Below, in pieces: positions 1 to 9,810 of a stretch of DNA of 64,000 nt (its first letter is position 1; each line of letters starts with the position of its first letter). The notes below the pieces were generated by a model. The model searched no databases. It was not told where the DNA came from and worked only from the letters and a program-made list of their open reading frames with translations. This stretch comes from Enterobacter cancerogenus (lineage in GTDB: Bacteria; Pseudomonadota; Gammaproteobacteria; Enterobacterales; Enterobacteriaceae): the NCBI RefSeq assembly GCF_019047785.1, contig NZ_CP077290.1, positions 4,340,001-4,404,000 of the forward strand, given 5' to 3'. Both the position numbers and the translations under genes were made by a program.

Positions 1-1
1 G

Positions 2-664
2 GAAGCGCTGAAACCGATCCTGATCATCCCGCTGATCTCCAGCCTGGTGGTCGGCCTGGCGATGATTTACCTGATTGGTAAACCGGTTGCGGGCATCCTG
101 GAAGGGCTGACCCACTGGCTGCAAACCATGGGTACGGCGAACGCCGTTCTGCTGGGTGCGATCCTCGGTGGCATGATGTGTACCGATATGGGTGGCCCGG
201 TGAACAAAGCGGCCTATGCCTTTGGCGTTGGCCTGCTGAGTACCCAGACCTACGCGCCAATGGCGGCGATCATGGCGGCAGGTATGGTGCCACCGCTGGC
301 GCTTGGACTGGCGACAATCATCGCGCGTCGTAAGTTCGACAAAGCACAGCAGGAAGGCGGTAAAGCCGCACTGGTGCTGGGCCTGTGCTTCATCACCGAA
401 GGGGCGATTCCGTTCGCCGCGCGTGATCCAATGCGCGTGCTGCCTTGCTGCATCGTCGGTGGCGCGGTGACCGGCGCTATCTCAATGGCGGTGGGTGCGA
501 AGCTGATGGCACCGCACGGCGGTCTGTTCGTGCTGCTGATCCCTGGCGCAATCACCCCGGTGCTGGGCTATCTGCTGGCGATCGTCGCCGGTACGCTGGT
601 GGCGGGCCTCTCTTACGCCGTGCTGAAACGCCCGGAAGCTGAAGCCGTCGCCAAAGCGGCATAA
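2..664 (+). CDS. fruA: PTS fructose transporter EIIBC, C-terminal part
   Basis: Only the last 220 or so residues are present; the reading frame is open from base 2, so the start lies outside the window. The sequence is a run of hydrophobic helices typical of the EIIC channel of the fructose PTS permease, which imports fructose and phosphorylates it to fructose 1-phosphate in the inner membrane. It includes the EIIC-type stretch GGPVNKAAYAF and ITEGAIPFAARDP. The C-terminus LKRPEAEAVAKAA is nearly the end of E. coli FruA. It runs tail to tail with nfo, with a shared terminator between. In E. coli other genes separate fruA from nfo; here they are adjacent. Confidence 0.93.
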   Translation, partial: EALKPILIIPLISSLVVGLAMIYLIGKPVAGILEGLTHWLQTMGTANAVLLGAILGGMMCTDMGGPVNKAAYAFGVGLLSTQTYAPMAAIMAAGMVPPLALGLATIIARRKFDKAQQEGGKAALVLGLCFITEGAIPFAARDPMRVLPCCIVGGAVTGAISMAVGAKLMAPHGGLFVLLIPGAITPVLGYLLAIVAGTLVAGLSYAVLKRPEAEAVAKAA

Positions 665-682
665 GCAGTAAGATGAAAAAAA

Positions 683-714
683 AGCCGGGTTGCATGAGCA
701 CCCGGCTTTTTTTA
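683..714. terminator. Bidirectional terminator between fruA and nfo
   Basis: A hairpin with arms AGCCGGGT (683-690) and ACCCGGCT (700-707) is flanked by an A-run on the left and a T-run on the right. It can therefore end transcripts from both fruA (+) and nfo (-). The nfo stop codon lies inside the T-run at 712-714. Confidence 0.9.
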
Positions 715-1569
715 TGCCGCCTGTTCGGCGGTTTGCTGCGCTTTCAGCCAGGCAATCTCTTCGACCCAGATATCGGGATTGATGGTTTCCAGCACCATCG
801 GGATCCCGTCGAAGCGCGGGTCCTGCATGATAAAGCGGAACGCATCGTGACCGATGTTCCCTTCGCCCAGGCTGTGGTGACGGTCGACCCGGCTGCCGAA
901 GGCGCTTTTGGCATCGTTTAAGTGCATGCCGCGCAGGTACTGAAAGCCGACGATGCGCTCGAACTCATCGAAGGTGTGCTGACACGCCTCGGTGGTACGC
1001 AGATCGTAACCCGCCGCAAAGGCGTGGCAGGTATCGATGCACACGCCCACGCGGGTTTTGTCTTCCACGCCGTCGATAATCGCCGCCAGATGTTCAAACT
1101 TAAAGCCAAGGTTGCTGCCCTGACCGGCGGTGTTTTCAATTACCGCCGTCACGCCCTGCGTCTTGTCCAGCGTAATGTTGATGGATTCAGCGATGCGCGC
1201 CAGACAGGCGTCTTCATCAATTTGCTTCAGATGGCTACCCGGATGGAAATTCAGCAGCGTCAGCCCGAGCTGTTCGCAGCGCTGAACTTCATCAAGGAAG
1301 GCTTCACGGGATTTCTCCAGCGCCTCTTCAACCGGATGGCCGAGGTTAATGAGGTAGCTGTCGTGGGGAAGGATCTGGCCCGGCCCGAAGTGATATTTCT
1401 CGCAGGCGGCTTTGAACTCATCAATCATTTCGGTGGTCAGCGGTGCGGCACGCCACTGGCGCTGGTTCTTGGTGAACAGGGCGAAAGCGGTCGCCTCGAT
1501 TTCTGCGGCGCGAATGGCGGCGTTCGCCAGGCCGCCTGCAGCGCTAACGTGCGCTCCAACATATTTCAT
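712..1569 (-). CDS. nfo: Endonuclease IV (apurinic/apyrimidinic endonuclease)
   Basis: 285 aa, the full length of E. coli Nfo. It cleaves DNA 5' of abasic sites and removes 3' blocking groups in base excision repair, in the cytoplasm. The trinuclear zinc site motifs are visible: HVSAAGG near the N-terminus, [36 protein letters not shown], the D/H pair in [15 protein letters not shown], and ETIN near the end. The start ATG at 1569 gives [13 protein letters not shown], the usual family N-terminus. It lies downstream of yeiH on the same strand, separated by 64 bases that hold a perfect inverted repeat. In E. coli nfo is part of the SoxRS regulon; I do not see a clear soxbox here. Confidence 0.97.
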   Translation of the reverse strand: MKYVGAHVSAAGGLANAAIRAAEIEATAFALFTKNQRQWRAAPLTTEMIDEFKAACEKYHFGPGQILPHDSYLINLGHPVEEALEKSREAFLDEVQRCEQLGLTLLNFHPGSHLKQIDEDACLARIAESINITLDKTQGVTAVIENTAGQGSNLGFKFEHLAAIIDGVEDKTRVGVCIDTCHAFAAGYDLRTTEACQHTFDEFERIVGFQYLRGMHLNDAKSAFGSRVDRHHSLGEGNIGHDAFRFIMQDPRFDGIPMVLETINPDIWVEEIAWLKAQQTAEQAA

Positions 1570-1578
1570 AAGGGAATT

Positions 1579-1617
1579 CCTGTTAACCCGAAATGCGTAT
1601 GATAACGGGTTAACAGG
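1579..1617. repeat. Perfect 12-bp inverted repeat between yeiH and nfo
   Basis: Arms CCTGTTAACCCG (1579-1590) and CGGGTTAACAGG (1606-1617) are separated by 15 bases. No T-run follows on either side, so it is not a standard intrinsic terminator. It sits 10 bases upstream of the nfo start and just after the yeiH stop, so it would fold in the nfo 5' leader of any yeiH-nfo readthrough transcript. Confidence 0.75.
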
Positions 1618-1633
1618 GGAAGGATGTAGTGGT

Positions 1634-2680
1634 TTATGCCATCAGGCTGTGTACCGCGAGGTTAATCGCGCCACCGCCGACAATCAGCCAGATGAACAGC
1701 ACCAGCGCCATCAGCAGCGGTTTTGCCCCGGCTTTTTTCAGCGCGCTGACGTGGGTGGTAACCCCCAGCGCCGCCATCGCCATTGCCAGCAGCACGGTAT
1801 CGAGCGTCACCAGCATATCCACCACGGCTTTTGGCAGCAGATGGAACGAGTTAAAGATCGCCACCACGATGAACAGGATCGCAAACCACGGGATCGTGAT
1901 TTTACTTTTCTGGTTGCCTTCAGTGGGCGCCAGCTGTTTAACGCGTGCGGCCAGGAAAATCAGGAACGGAGCCAGCATCATCACGCGCAGCATTTTGGCG
2001 ATCACCGCAGCGTTTTCCGCATCCGGGTTAATGGCGTGACCCGCCGCGACAACCTGCGCCACTTCATGCATGGTCGAGCCGATGTAGATACCGTAAGTTT
2101 CAGGGCTAAACCAGTGGGCCAGCAGCGGGTACATGGCCGGGTAGAGGAAAATCGCCAGGGTACCGAAGATCACGACCGTTGCCACCGCGACGGTGACTTT
2201 ACTGGCCTCTGCTTTCACCACCGGCTCCGTTGCCAGCACCGCCGCTGCGCCGCAGATGCTGCTGCCCGCGCCAATCAGCCAGCTGGTTTGCTTATCCAGC
2301 CCGAAGATCTTCTGGCCGATAAAGCACGCCAGCAAGAAGGTGCTGCTCAGCGTCAGGACATCAATGACGATGCCGCTCACGCCCACGTCCGCAATCTGGG
2401 AAAACGTGAGGCGAAAGCCGTAGAGAATAATCCCGAGCCGCAGAAGATGCTGCTTGGCGAAAATAACCCCACCGTCGCAGGATTTCCAGATGTGCGGGTA
2501 AAGGGTATTCCCGACGACCATGCCAATTAAAATGGCCAGCGTTAAGGCGCTGAAGCCTGCGCCCGCCACCGCCGGAATGCTGCCGCCCCAGAGCGCCACG
2601 CCGGTAATGACGGCACTGAGCGCAAGACCCGGCACGAAGTGCCACAATGTACGATGATGCTGTAAGGTGATTTCTGACAT
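1634..2680 (-). CDS. yeiH: YeiH family putative sulfate exporter (membrane protein)
   Basis: 348 aa polytopic inner-membrane protein of the UPF0324/YeiH family. The N-terminal 20 residues are cytoplasmic, followed by about ten hydrophobic segments. Family motifs visible include [43 protein letters not shown] and [16 protein letters not shown]. The family is annotated as putative sulfate exporters by homology; the substrate is not established from sequence. It is divergent from the LysR gene yeiE, which probably controls it through a palindrome at 2733-2756. The ATG at 2680 is preceded on the minus strand by a good AAGGAGAAGG ribosome-binding site. Confidence 0.9.
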   Translation of the reverse strand: MSEITLQHHRTLWHFVPGLALSAVITGVALWGGSIPAVAGAGFSALTLAILIGMVVGNTLYPHIWKSCDGGVIFAKQHLLRLGIILYGFRLTFSQIADVGVSGIVIDVLTLSSTFLLACFIGQKIFGLDKQTSWLIGAGSSICGAAAVLATEPVVKAEASKVTVAVATVVIFGTLAIFLYPAMYPLLAHWFSPETYGIYIGSTMHEVAQVVAAGHAINPDAENAAVIAKMLRVMMLAPFLIFLAARVKQLAPTEGNQKSKITIPWFAILFIVVAIFNSFHLLPKAVVDMLVTLDTVLLAMAMAALGVTTHVSALKKAGAKPLLMALVLFIWLIVGGGAINLAVHSLMA

Positions 2681-2732
2681 AACCTTCTCCTTTGTCTGGC
2701 TAAAGGTTACGGCGCTCTGGCTTAAAAATAAA

Positions 2733-2756
2733 ATTGATTATATATTTATAATCAAT
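2733..2756. promoter_or_regulatory. Candidate YeiE operator in the yeiH/yeiE divergent promoter
   Basis: A nearly continuous palindrome has arms ATTGATTATA (2733-2742) and TATAATCAAT (2747-2756) around a 4-base centre. It contains the LysR-type T-N11-A arrangement and sits 21 bases before the yeiE start and 53 before the yeiH start. This is the usual place for an autoregulatory LysR site. Assignment to YeiE is inferred from position. Confidence 0.6.
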
Positions 2757-2777
2757 CTTTATAAGTGGTAAGCAACC

Positions 2778-3644
2778 ATGCACATTACTTTGCGTCAGCT
2801 GGAAGTGTTTGCGGAAGTGCTGAAAAGCGGCTCGACGACACAGGCGTCGCAAATGCTGTCGCTTTCGCAGTCTGCCGTCAGCGCTGCGTTAACCGACCTC
2901 GAAGGGCAGCTGGGCGTTCAGCTTTTCGACAGGGTAGGGAAGCGGCTGGTGGTGAACGAACACGGTCGGCTTTTATATCCGCGCGCGCTGGCGCTGCTGG
3001 AGCAGGCGACGGAAATCGAACAGCTGTTCCGCGAGGACAACGGCGCGATCCGCGTTTACGCCAGCAGCACCATCGGCAACTACATTCTGCCCGAGGTCAT
3101 TGCCCGCTACCGCCGCGACTTCCCGGCCTTGCCGCTGGAGATGAGCGTCGGCAACAGTCAGGACGTGATCAATGCGGTAATCGATTTTCGCGTGGACATT
3201 GGTCTTATCGAAGGGCCGTGCCACAACGTCGACATTATTGCTGAACCCTGGCTGGAGGATGAGCTGGTGGTGTTCGCTTCGCCAGCCTCGTCGTTATTAC
3301 AGGGCGAGGTAACGCTCGAGCGCCTGGCGCAGGCCCAGTGGATCCTGCGTGAGCAGGGGTCCGGCACGCGCGAAATCGTGGATTACCTGCTGCTCTCCCA
3401 TCTGCCACAGTTTCAGCTGGGGATGGAGCTGGGAAATTCCGAAGCCATTAAACATGCGGTGCGTCACGGGCTGGGCATCAGCTGTCTTTCGCGGCGGGTG
3501 ATTGCTGAACAGCTCGAGGCGGGTACGCTGGTTGAAATCCCTGTTCCGCTGCCAAAACTGGTGCGCACGCTGTGGTGCATCCATCATCGTCAGAAACACC
3601 TTTCCAGTTCGTTGCAGCGTTTTTTACGCTACTGCGAGATGTAA
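2778..3644 (+). CDS. yeiE: LysR-type transcriptional regulator YeiE
   Basis: 288 aa cytoplasmic LysR-family regulator. The N-terminal winged helix-turn-helix spans about residues 1-60 ([20 protein letters not shown] then [21 protein letters not shown]). The rest is a periplasmic-binding-protein-like effector domain with [18 protein letters not shown] near residues 95-112. It is very close to E. coli YeiE (293 aa) and ends a few residues earlier. YeiE in related enterobacteria has been linked to sulfite response, iron homeostasis and motility. It is transcribed away from yeiH, its probable target, across a 97-bp region with a strong palindrome. Confidence 0.93.
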   Translation: MHITLRQLEVFAEVLKSGSTTQASQMLSLSQSAVSAALTDLEGQLGVQLFDRVGKRLVVNEHGRLLYPRALALLEQATEIEQLFREDNGAIRVYASSTIGNYILPEVIARYRRDFPALPLEMSVGNSQDVINAVIDFRVDIGLIEGPCHNVDIIAEPWLEDELVVFASPASSLLQGEVTLERLAQAQWILREQGSGTREIVDYLLLSHLPQFQLGMELGNSEAIKHAVRHGLGISCLSRRVIAEQLEAGTLVEIPVPLPKLVRTLWCIHHRQKHLSSSLQRFLRYCEM

Positions 3645-3648
3645 CCCT

Positions 3649-3674
3649 CCCCGGTGGCGCTTCGCTGACCGGGG
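3649..3674. repeat. REP-like hairpin after yeiE
   Basis: Arms CCCCGGT (3649-3655) and ACCGGGG (3668-3674) enclose GGCGCTTCGCTG, the core of enterobacterial REP palindromes. There is no T-run. It lies 5 bases after the yeiE stop and probably stabilises the 3' end or weakens readthrough into lysP. Confidence 0.6.
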
Positions 3675-3824
3675 CCAGGCGCGCTTTTCAGCCCCTGTTT
3701 GTATGCTTTACTTATAATCCTGGCCGCGTCATGAAGCTCTCTTATAACTGGGTATTTCTGCCGGAAGGAACGCGGATCGTCTGCTACAATCGCGCCTCAT
3801 TTAATAAATGGACAGCATTTTCAC

Positions 3825-5294
3825 ATGGTTTCAGAAAATAAAACCACAGAAGCGCCCGCGCTACGTCGCGAACTCAAGGCGCGTCACCTGACGATGATCG
3901 CCATTGGCGGCTCCATTGGTACAGGTCTTTTCGTTGCCTCTGGCGCAACGATTTCGGCAGCAGGCCCGGGCGGGGCACTCTTCTCTTATATCCTTATTGG
4001 CCTGATGGTGTACTTCCTGATGACCAGTCTGGGCGAGCTGGCTGCTTACATGCCGGTCTCGGGTTCCTTCTCCACTTACGGGCAAAAGTATGTGGAAGAA
4101 GGCTTCGGCTTCGCGCTGGGCTGGAACTACTGGTACAACTGGGCGGTAACCATCGCCGTTGACCTGGTGGCATCACAGCTGGTGATGACCTGGTGGTTCC
4201 CGGACACGCCCGGCTGGATCTGGAGTGCGTTGTTCCTGGCGGTGATTTTCCTGCTGAACTACATCTCCGTTCGCGGGTTCGGTGAAGCGGAATACTGGTT
4301 CTCTCTGATCAAAGTGGCGACCGTCATCATCTTTATCGTCGTCGGTGTGGCGATGATCGTCGGCATTTTCAAAGGGACAGAGCCGGCGGGCTGGAGCAAC
4401 TGGACCATAGGCGATGCGCCGTTTGCCGGGGGCTTGTCGGCAATGATTGGCGTGGCGATGATCGTCGGCTTCTCCTTCCAGGGAACCGAGCTTATCGGCA
4501 TCGCGGCTGGTGAATCTGAAAATCCGGAGAAGAACATTCCGCGCGCGGTGCGCCAGGTGTTCTGGCGTATCCTGCTGTTCTATGTGTTCGCCATTTTGAT
4601 TATCAGCCTGATCATTCCTTATACCGATCCGAGCCTGCTGCGTAATGACGTGAAAGACATCAGCGTTAGCCCGTTCACTCTGGTCTTCCAGCATGCTGGT
4701 CTGCTCTCGGCGGCAGCGGTGATGAACGCCGTTATCCTGACCGCGGTACTCTCTGCGGGTAACTCCGGTATGTACGCCTCTACCCGTATGCTCTACACCC
4801 TGGCCTGCGACGGTAAAGCGCCACGTATTTTCGCCAAACTCTCTCGCGGCGGCGTACCGCGTAACGCGCTGTACGCAACCACGGTAATCGCGGGTCTCTG
4901 CTTCCTGACTTCGATGTTCGGTAACCAGACCGTTTACCTGTGGCTGCTCAACACCTCGGGTATGACCGGCTTTATCGCCTGGCTGGGGATTGCCATCAGC
5001 CACTACCGTTTCCGCCGTGGTTACGTGATGCAGGGGCACGACATCAATGACCTGCCGTACCGCTCAGGGTTCTTCCCGCTGGGGCCGATTTTTGCCTTTG
5101 TTCTGTGTCTGATCATTACGCTTGGTCAGAACTATGAGGCGTTCCTGTCTGACACCATCGACTGGGGTGGCGTGATGGCGACCTACATCGGCATTCCGCT
5201 GTTCCTGGCGATCTGGTTTGGTTACAAGCTGGTGAAAGGCACACGTTTCGTTCGCTATAGCGAAATGGATTTCCCGGAACGATTCAAAAAATAA
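3825..5294 (+). CDS. lysP: Lysine-specific permease
   Basis: 489 aa, the same length as E. coli LysP. It is an APC-superfamily, 12-helix inner-membrane transporter that imports L-lysine with protons, and in E. coli it also restrains the CadC acid-response activator. The cytoplasmic N-terminus is followed by the TM1 hallmark IAIGGSIGTGLFVASGATIS, then a conserved FSFQGTELIGIAAGESENP segment in the middle. The ATG at 3825 gives MVSENKTTEAPALRREL, as in homologues. It stands alone: yeiE lies 180 bases upstream and a strong terminator follows. Regulation by ArgP and lysine is known in E. coli; I did not identify the site here. Confidence 0.96.
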   Translation: MVSENKTTEAPALRRELKARHLTMIAIGGSIGTGLFVASGATISAAGPGGALFSYILIGLMVYFLMTSLGELAAYMPVSGSFSTYGQKYVEEGFGFALGWNYWYNWAVTIAVDLVASQLVMTWWFPDTPGWIWSALFLAVIFLLNYISVRGFGEAEYWFSLIKVATVIIFIVVGVAMIVGIFKGTEPAGWSNWTIGDAPFAGGLSAMIGVAMIVGFSFQGTELIGIAAGESENPEKNIPRAVRQVFWRILLFYVFAILIISLIIPYTDPSLLRNDVKDISVSPFTLVFQHAGLLSAAAVMNAVILTAVLSAGNSGMYASTRMLYTLACDGKAPRIFAKLSRGGVPRNALYATTVIAGLCFLTSMFGNQTVYLWLLNTSGMTGFIAWLGIAISHYRFRRGYVMQGHDINDLPYRSGFFPLGPIFAFVLCLIITLGQNYEAFLSDTIDWGGVMATYIGIPLFLAIWFGYKLVKGTRFVRYSEMDFPERFKK

Positions 5295-5312
5295 CCGCAG
5301 TTCCTCTCTTTC

Positions 5313-5340
5313 AGCCCGCTCACTCGAGCGGGCTTTTTTA
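5313..5340 (+). terminator. lysP intrinsic terminator
   Basis: Hairpin arms AGCCCGCT (5313-5320) and AGCGGGCT (5327-5334) with a 6-base loop are followed directly by TTTTTA. It lies 18 bases after the lysP stop codon. Confidence 0.92.
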
Positions 5341-5383
5341 TCTCCACAGTATGCAGAACGGATATAATTTTTAACAATTAAAT

Positions 5384-5398
5384 TGATAATAGTTATCG
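5384..5398. promoter_or_regulatory. Candidate Fur box upstream of cirA
   Basis: The sequence TGATAATaGTTATCG is a 7-1-7 inverted repeat matching the Fur consensus TGATAATgATTATCA at 12 of 14 arm bases. More GATAAT/ATTATC-like half sites follow to about 5425. It lies about 125 bases upstream of the cirA start, as expected for an iron-repressed siderophore receptor. A CRP site was not identified. Confidence 0.75.
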
Positions 5399-5521
5399 TT
5401 TGCTTTATCGTTATCAAAAATTATAACGCGCCAGCCGACCCGCCACAGACGTGGGCGGCATGATGGGCAATGCGAGCAATAATTCATTGATTTAGTTGTG
5501 TTCACCTCATGGAGATATGGA

Positions 5522-7492
5522 ATGTTTAGGTTGAATCCCATCGTCAGGGGAGGCCTTTGTGCGTCCGCTATGTCCCTGGCACTGCCTGTTGTAGCGGCGG
5601 AATCCGGCGACACGCTGGTTGTCACGGCCTCGGCTACTGAGCAAAACCTGAAGGATGCGCCCGCCAGTATCAGCGTGATTACCCAGGAAGATTTGAAGCG
5701 TAAGCCGGTTCAGAACCTGAAGGATGTGTTACAGGATGTGCCGGGCGTGCAGCTCACCAACGAAGGGGATAACCGTAAAGGCGTCAGCATTCGTGGGCTG
5801 GACAGCAGCTATACGCTGATCCTGATCGACGGTAAGCGCGTGAGTTCGCGTAACGCGGTGTTCCGCCATAACGATTTCGACCTGAACTGGGTGCCTGTAG
5901 ACGCCATTGAGCGTATCGAAGTGGTGCGCGGGCCGATGTCCTCGCTCTACGGGTCGGATGCGCTGGGCGGCGTGGTCAACATCATCACCAAAAAGATCGG
6001 CCAGAAATGGACCGGTACCCTCAGTGCGGATTCAACGATTCAGGAACATCGCGATCGCGGTGATACCTATAACGGTCAGTTCTATACCAGCGGTCCACTG
6101 GTGGACGGTGTGCTGGGGCTGAAAGCCTACGGCAGCCTGTCCAAACGCGAAAAAGACGACCAGCAGTCATCTTCTACCTCCTCCACCGGTGAAACCCCGC
6201 GTATTGAAGGGTTCACCAGCCGTGATGCCAACGTCGAATTTGCCTGGACGCCGACGGAGAACCACGACTTCACCGCGGGCTACGGCTTCGACCGCCAGGA
6301 TCGCGATTCCGACTCTCTCGATAAAAACCGCCTCGAGCGCCAGAACTACTCCCTGAGCCACAATGGCCGCTGGGGCGTGGGCAATAGCGAGCTGAAAGTG
6401 TATGGCGAGAAGGTGGATAACAAAAATCCCGGCAACGCAAATGCGATTACCTCCGAGAGCAACGCTGTTGACGGTAAATATGTGCTGCCGTTGGGTGAAA
6501 TTAACCAGTTGCTGACCTTTGGCGGCGAGTGGCGTCACGACAAGCTGAGAGATCCGGTCAACCTGACGGGCGGCTCCAGCAGCAACACCTCAGCAAGCCA
6601 GTACGCACTCTTCCTGGAAGACGAGTGGCGCATCTTTGAGCCGCTGGCGCTGACCACCGGTATCCGTATGGATGACCACGAAACCTACGGCGACCACTGG
6701 AGCCCGCGTGCCTATCTGGTCTATAACGCAACGGATACGGTAACGGTGAAAGGGGGCTGGGCCACCGCGTTTAAAGCGCCGTCTCTGCTGCAGCTTAGCC
6801 CGGACTGGATCACCGGCTCGTGCCGCGGGGCGTGTGAGATCGTCGGTAACCCGGACCTGAAGCCTGAGACCAGCGAAAGTTTCGAACTGGGTCTCTATTA
6901 TAGCGGGGAAGAGGGCTGGTTAGAGGGTGTGCAGGCGAGCATCACCACCTTCCAGAACGACGTAGACGATCGTATCAGTATCAGCCGTACGGCTAACGTC
7001 GATCAGGCACAAAGCTACCCGAATTATGTCGGTCTGAACGCCGACGGCGAGCCTATTTTCCGCTATTACAATGTTAACAAGGCGCGCATCCGGGGTGTGG
7101 AAACCGAACTGAAATTCCCGGTGGCGGAAGACTGGAAAGTCACGCTGAACTACACCTATAACGATGGCCGCGATATCAGCAACGGCGGCAACAAACCGCT
7201 GTCCGAACTGCCGTTCCATACGGCAAACGGAACCGTTGACTGGAAAGCCACGCAGGACTGGTCATTCTATGTTCAGGGCAACTATACCGGCGAGAAACGC
7301 GCCTTAACCAGCGGTGCCGCGACGCCGGGTGGCTATGTCGTGTGGAACACGGGAGCGTCATGGCAGGCAACGAAAGCCGTTAAGCTGCGCGCGGGCGTGC
7401 AGAACCTGCTGGATAAAGACCTCAGCCGTGACGACTACAGCTACACGGAAGATGGTCGTCGCTACTTTGTGGGCGTGGATTATAAGTTCTGA
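5522..7492 (+). CDS. cirA: TonB-dependent catecholate siderophore receptor CirA
   Basis: 656 aa outer-membrane receptor that takes up iron bound to linear catecholates such as dihydroxybenzoylserine and catecholate-conjugated drugs, and is the colicin I receptor in E. coli. The signal peptide ends near residue 24 (PVVAA). A TonB box DTLVVTAS follows, then the plug domain (SVITQEDL ... NIITKKIG, about residues 45-160) and a 22-strand barrel. It ends in the aromatic YKF expected for BamA-mediated assembly. The internal ATG at 5522 ([11 protein letters not shown]) was chosen over one 8 codons upstream because it matches E. coli CirA and follows the CATGGAGATATGGA ribosome-binding region. A candidate Fur box lies upstream. 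Confidence 0.96.
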   Translation: MFRLNPIVRGGLCASAMSLALPVVAAESGDTLVVTASATEQNLKDAPASISVITQEDLKRKPVQNLKDVLQDVPGVQLTNEGDNRKGVSIRGLDSSYTLILIDGKRVSSRNAVFRHNDFDLNWVPVDAIERIEVVRGPMSSLYGSDALGGVVNIITKKIGQKWTGTLSADSTIQEHRDRGDTYNGQFYTSGPLVDGVLGLKAYGSLSKREKDDQQSSSTSSTGETPRIEGFTSRDANVEFAWTPTENHDFTAGYGFDRQDRDSDSLDKNRLERQNYSLSHNGRWGVGNSELKVYGEKVDNKNPGNANAITSESNAVDGKYVLPLGEINQLLTFGGEWRHDKLRDPVNLTGGSSSNTSASQYALFLEDEWRIFEPLALTTGIRMDDHETYGDHWSPRAYLVYNATDTVTVKGGWATAFKAPSLLQLSPDWITGSCRGACEIVGNPDLKPETSESFELGLYYSGEEGWLEGVQASITTFQNDVDDRISISRTANVDQAQSYPNYVGLNADGEPIFRYYNVNKARIRGVETELKFPVAEDWKVTLNYTYNDGRDISNGGNKPLSELPFHTANGTVDWKATQDWSFYVQGNYTGEKRALTSGAATPGGYVVWNTGASWQATKAVKLRAGVQNLLDKDLSRDDYSYTEDGRRYFVGVDYKF

Positions 7493-7503
7493 TGTCGCTT
7501 TAA

Positions 7504-7580
7504 TGCCGGGTGGCGGCTGCGCCTTACCCGTCCTATATTCGAGGGATTTGTAGGCCCGGTAAGCGAAGCGCCACCGGGCA
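7504..7580. repeat. REP/BIME palindromic pair between cirA and yeiG
   Basis: Two REP-type elements in opposite orientation (7504-7530 and 7555-7580) share the GCCGGGTGGCG ... CGCCTTACCCG pattern. They lie between the convergent ends of cirA and yeiG and are a typical BIME. Related units occur at 16800, 33336 and 49649. Confidence 0.85.
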
Positions 7581-7593
7581 ACAAAGGGCGCAC

Positions 7594-8421
7594 TTATCCC
7601 ATTAAATGCGCCGCATGGAAGCGGAGATGATCCTCAATAAAGGATGCCATAAAGTAATAGCTGTGATCGTACCCCGGCTGAATGCGCAGGGTCAGCGGCC
7701 AGTTTTTCTGACGTGCGGCCTCTGCCAGTAGCGCTGGCTGCAGCTGACCGGCGAGGAACTGATCCGCATCGCCCTGGTCGACGAGCGTGGGGATCGCATC
7801 CGCCGAATCGCTCGCCAGCATCAGCGCACAGCTGTCCCATTCCTGCCACTGTTCAGCGTCCTCACCCAGGTAGTGCGTAAAGGCTTTTTGCCCCCACGGC
7901 ACCTGAGAAGGGTTCACAATCGGCGCAAATGCCGACACGCTGGTGTATTTCCCCGGATTTTTCAGCGCCATGATCAGCGCCCCGTGGCCGCCCATCGAGT
8001 GACCGCTAATTGCACAACGCTCGCTCACCGCAAACTCTGCCTGAATCAACGCGGGCAGTTCATCGCGGATGTAATCGTACATGCGGTAATGGTTCGCCCA
8101 GGGTTGTTGGGTCGCATTGAGGTAGAAGCCTGCGCCTTTGCCTAAATCGTAGCCAGCATCGTCGGCAACCTCGTCACCGCGCGGGCTGGTGTCCGGCATG
8201 ACCAGTGCAATACCCAGCTCAGCGGCGACCCGCTGCGCCCCGGCTTTGGTGGTGAAGTTTTCGTCGTTGCAGGTCAGGCCTGACAGCCAGAACAGAACGG
8301 GGGGATTTTCCGTCGGTGGCAGAAAAATGCTGAACGTCATATCACAGTTCAGAACGGTGGAGTCGTGCCGCCAGCGCTGCTGTCGACCTTCAAAACAACG
8401 GTGCTCTTCGAGCAGTTCCAT
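7594..8421 (-). CDS. yeiG: S-formylglutathione hydrolase
   Basis: 275 aa alpha/beta hydrolase of the esterase D family. It hydrolyses S-formylglutathione to formate and glutathione in formaldehyde detoxification, in the cytoplasm. The nucleophile elbow SGHSMGGHG places Ser142; the acid lies in DQGDADQFL and the histidine in PGYDHSYYF. It closely follows E. coli YeiG (278 aa). The start at 8421 ([12 protein letters not shown]) was preferred to a longer reading because AAGGAG lies 6 bases before it. No formaldehyde dehydrogenase gene is adjacent, as in E. coli, where YeiG and FrmB are separate. Confidence 0.93.
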   Translation of the reverse strand: MELLEEHRCFEGRQQRWRHDSTVLNCDMTFSIFLPPTENPPVLFWLSGLTCNDENFTTKAGAQRVAAELGIALVMPDTSPRGDEVADDAGYDLGKGAGFYLNATQQPWANHYRMYDYIRDELPALIQAEFAVSERCAISGHSMGGHGALIMALKNPGKYTSVSAFAPIVNPSQVPWGQKAFTHYLGEDAEQWQEWDSCALMLASDSADAIPTLVDQGDADQFLAGQLQPALLAEAARQKNWPLTLRIQPGYDHSYYFMASFIEDHLRFHAAHLMG

Positions 8422-8558
8422 GCAGGGCTCCTTATACGAAAAACGATTCATCAAACTCATAATACAGAGTTTTCATTGACCTGTGAGTAACTTTCACTTC
8501 CGCTTCACGGCGGGATGCTGCATCATAAATTTACTTTTCTTTAACAACTGGAGTGATC

Positions 8559-9707
8559 ATGGCGCTGCGTATCGCGCTCAGCGGATTTGTGGTTCTGGTG
8601 GTTGCCATGGGCATCGGGCGGTTTGCCTTTACGCCTCAGGTGCCGCTGATGATTGCCGCCGGGCAACTCACGCTGACCAGCGCCGGGCTGGTGGCGGCGA
8701 TGAACTACCTGGGTTATCTGGTAGGGGCCTGGGATGCCATGCGCGCCCATCGCTTCGTGGAAACGCGTCTCTGGTTGGGCATGACCGGCGCGGTTGCGCT
8801 GACGCTCCTTTCCGCCGCCGCGGATAATGCGCTCGTCCACGGACTGCTGCGCTTTGTTATCGGCTGCATGAGCGGCTGGTCAATGGTGCTGATTGCCGCC
8901 TGGACCAACGAGCGTCTGGGCCAGTTGGGTAAGCCGGGCCTGAGCGCGGCGGTCTTCGCCGGGCCGGGGGCGGGTATCGCCCTGAGCGGACTGCTGGCGG
9001 TCTATATTCAGGCGAAGGGGCTGTCGGCAGGGGCGGCCTGGCAAATCTATGGCGTGCTGGCGCTGGTGCTTATCGCGCTGGTGGCGCGGTATCTGCCGCG
9101 TGCGGGTCAACTCCATCGACCCGGCACGGCGCCTGAGCCACTCACGTTGACCACGGATTTGAAACGGCTGGTCTGGAGCTACAGCCTGGCGGGATTCGGT
9201 TACATCCTGCCAGCAACCTTTCTCTCGCAAATGGCGGCCGTGCGATTCCCCGGCAGCGTCTTCGCGCAGTTTGTCTGGCCGCTGTTTGGTGCGGCCGCCG
9301 TGCTGGGCATTGCGCTCAGTATCGCCCTGCGTCATCTCTCCACCTCGAACCGCAGGCTGGCCATCGTCCTGTGGCTGCAGGGCGCAGGCGTGCTGGCGGC
9401 CTGGCTGTTACCCGGACTTAGCGGACTGCTGATGGGCGGATTGCTGGTGGGCGGCGGCTTCCTGTGTGCGGTTCAGCTCTCCTTACTCTATGGACGCGAG
9501 CTGGCGCCGAACCATACGCGCTATATGGCGGGGCTGCTGACCACGGGCTATGCAATCGGTCAATTGATTGGTCCGGTCACCTCCGCTATTTCCACCTGGC
9601 TGACCCATCAGCTGGAGCCTGCGCTGGGGCTGGCCGGGGTCGCCTTGTTCATTGGCGGCGCGCTGGTGTGGAACCGTCAGGCCGAAAGGCAGCGGCAATT
9701 GCAATAA
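8559..9707 (+). CDS. YbfB/YjiJ family MFS transporter
   Basis: 382 aa polytopic protein with about 12 hydrophobic segments, of the major facilitator superfamily and resembling the YbfB/YjiJ group. The early motif [15 protein letters not shown] is typical of that group. The ATG at 8559 ([10 protein letters not shown]) was chosen because GGAG lies 5 bases before it; an in-frame GTG at 8553 overlaps that site. The substrate is unknown. It is divergent from yeiG and sits just before folE; I do not recall a gene at this position in E. coli K-12, so it is an addition to the backbone. The gene is GC-rich like its neighbours and shows no sign of recent transfer. Confidence 0.8.
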   Translation: MALRIALSGFVVLVVAMGIGRFAFTPQVPLMIAAGQLTLTSAGLVAAMNYLGYLVGAWDAMRAHRFVETRLWLGMTGAVALTLLSAAADNALVHGLLRFVIGCMSGWSMVLIAAWTNERLGQLGKPGLSAAVFAGPGAGIALSGLLAVYIQAKGLSAGAAWQIYGVLALVLIALVARYLPRAGQLHRPGTAPEPLTLTTDLKRLVWSYSLAGFGYILPATFLSQMAAVRFPGSVFAQFVWPLFGAAAVLGIALSIALRHLSTSNRRLAIVLWLQGAGVLAAWLLPGLSGLLMGGLLVGGGFLCAVQLSLLYGRELAPNHTRYMAGLLTTGYAIGQLIGPVTSAISTWLTHQLEPALGLAGVALFIGGALVWNRQAERQRQLQ

Positions 9708-9810
9708 TTATCATCGTGAATACTGGATTATGTGCGTCACCTCACGCACAATGAGCGCACACTTTTGCCACAACGAGGGCAGAAGGAAGCCACACCTGCA
9801 GGAGAAAAAA

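Noticed and set aside
922..2530. Long plus-strand open frames opposite nfo and yeiH (226 and 372 codons)
   Set aside because: They are antisense shadows of nfo and yeiH, which have full-length homology; their translations are rich in His, Arg and Gln with no domain.
3690..3718. TATAAT at 3713 as the lysP promoter
   Set aside because: A good -10 match exists, but no acceptable -35 box lies at the correct spacing, so it was not listed.
7504..7580. CRISPR-like repeat arrays
   Set aside because: The repeated palindromes at 7504, 16800, 33336 and 49649 are single dispersed REP/BIME units, not regularly spaced repeats with spacers.
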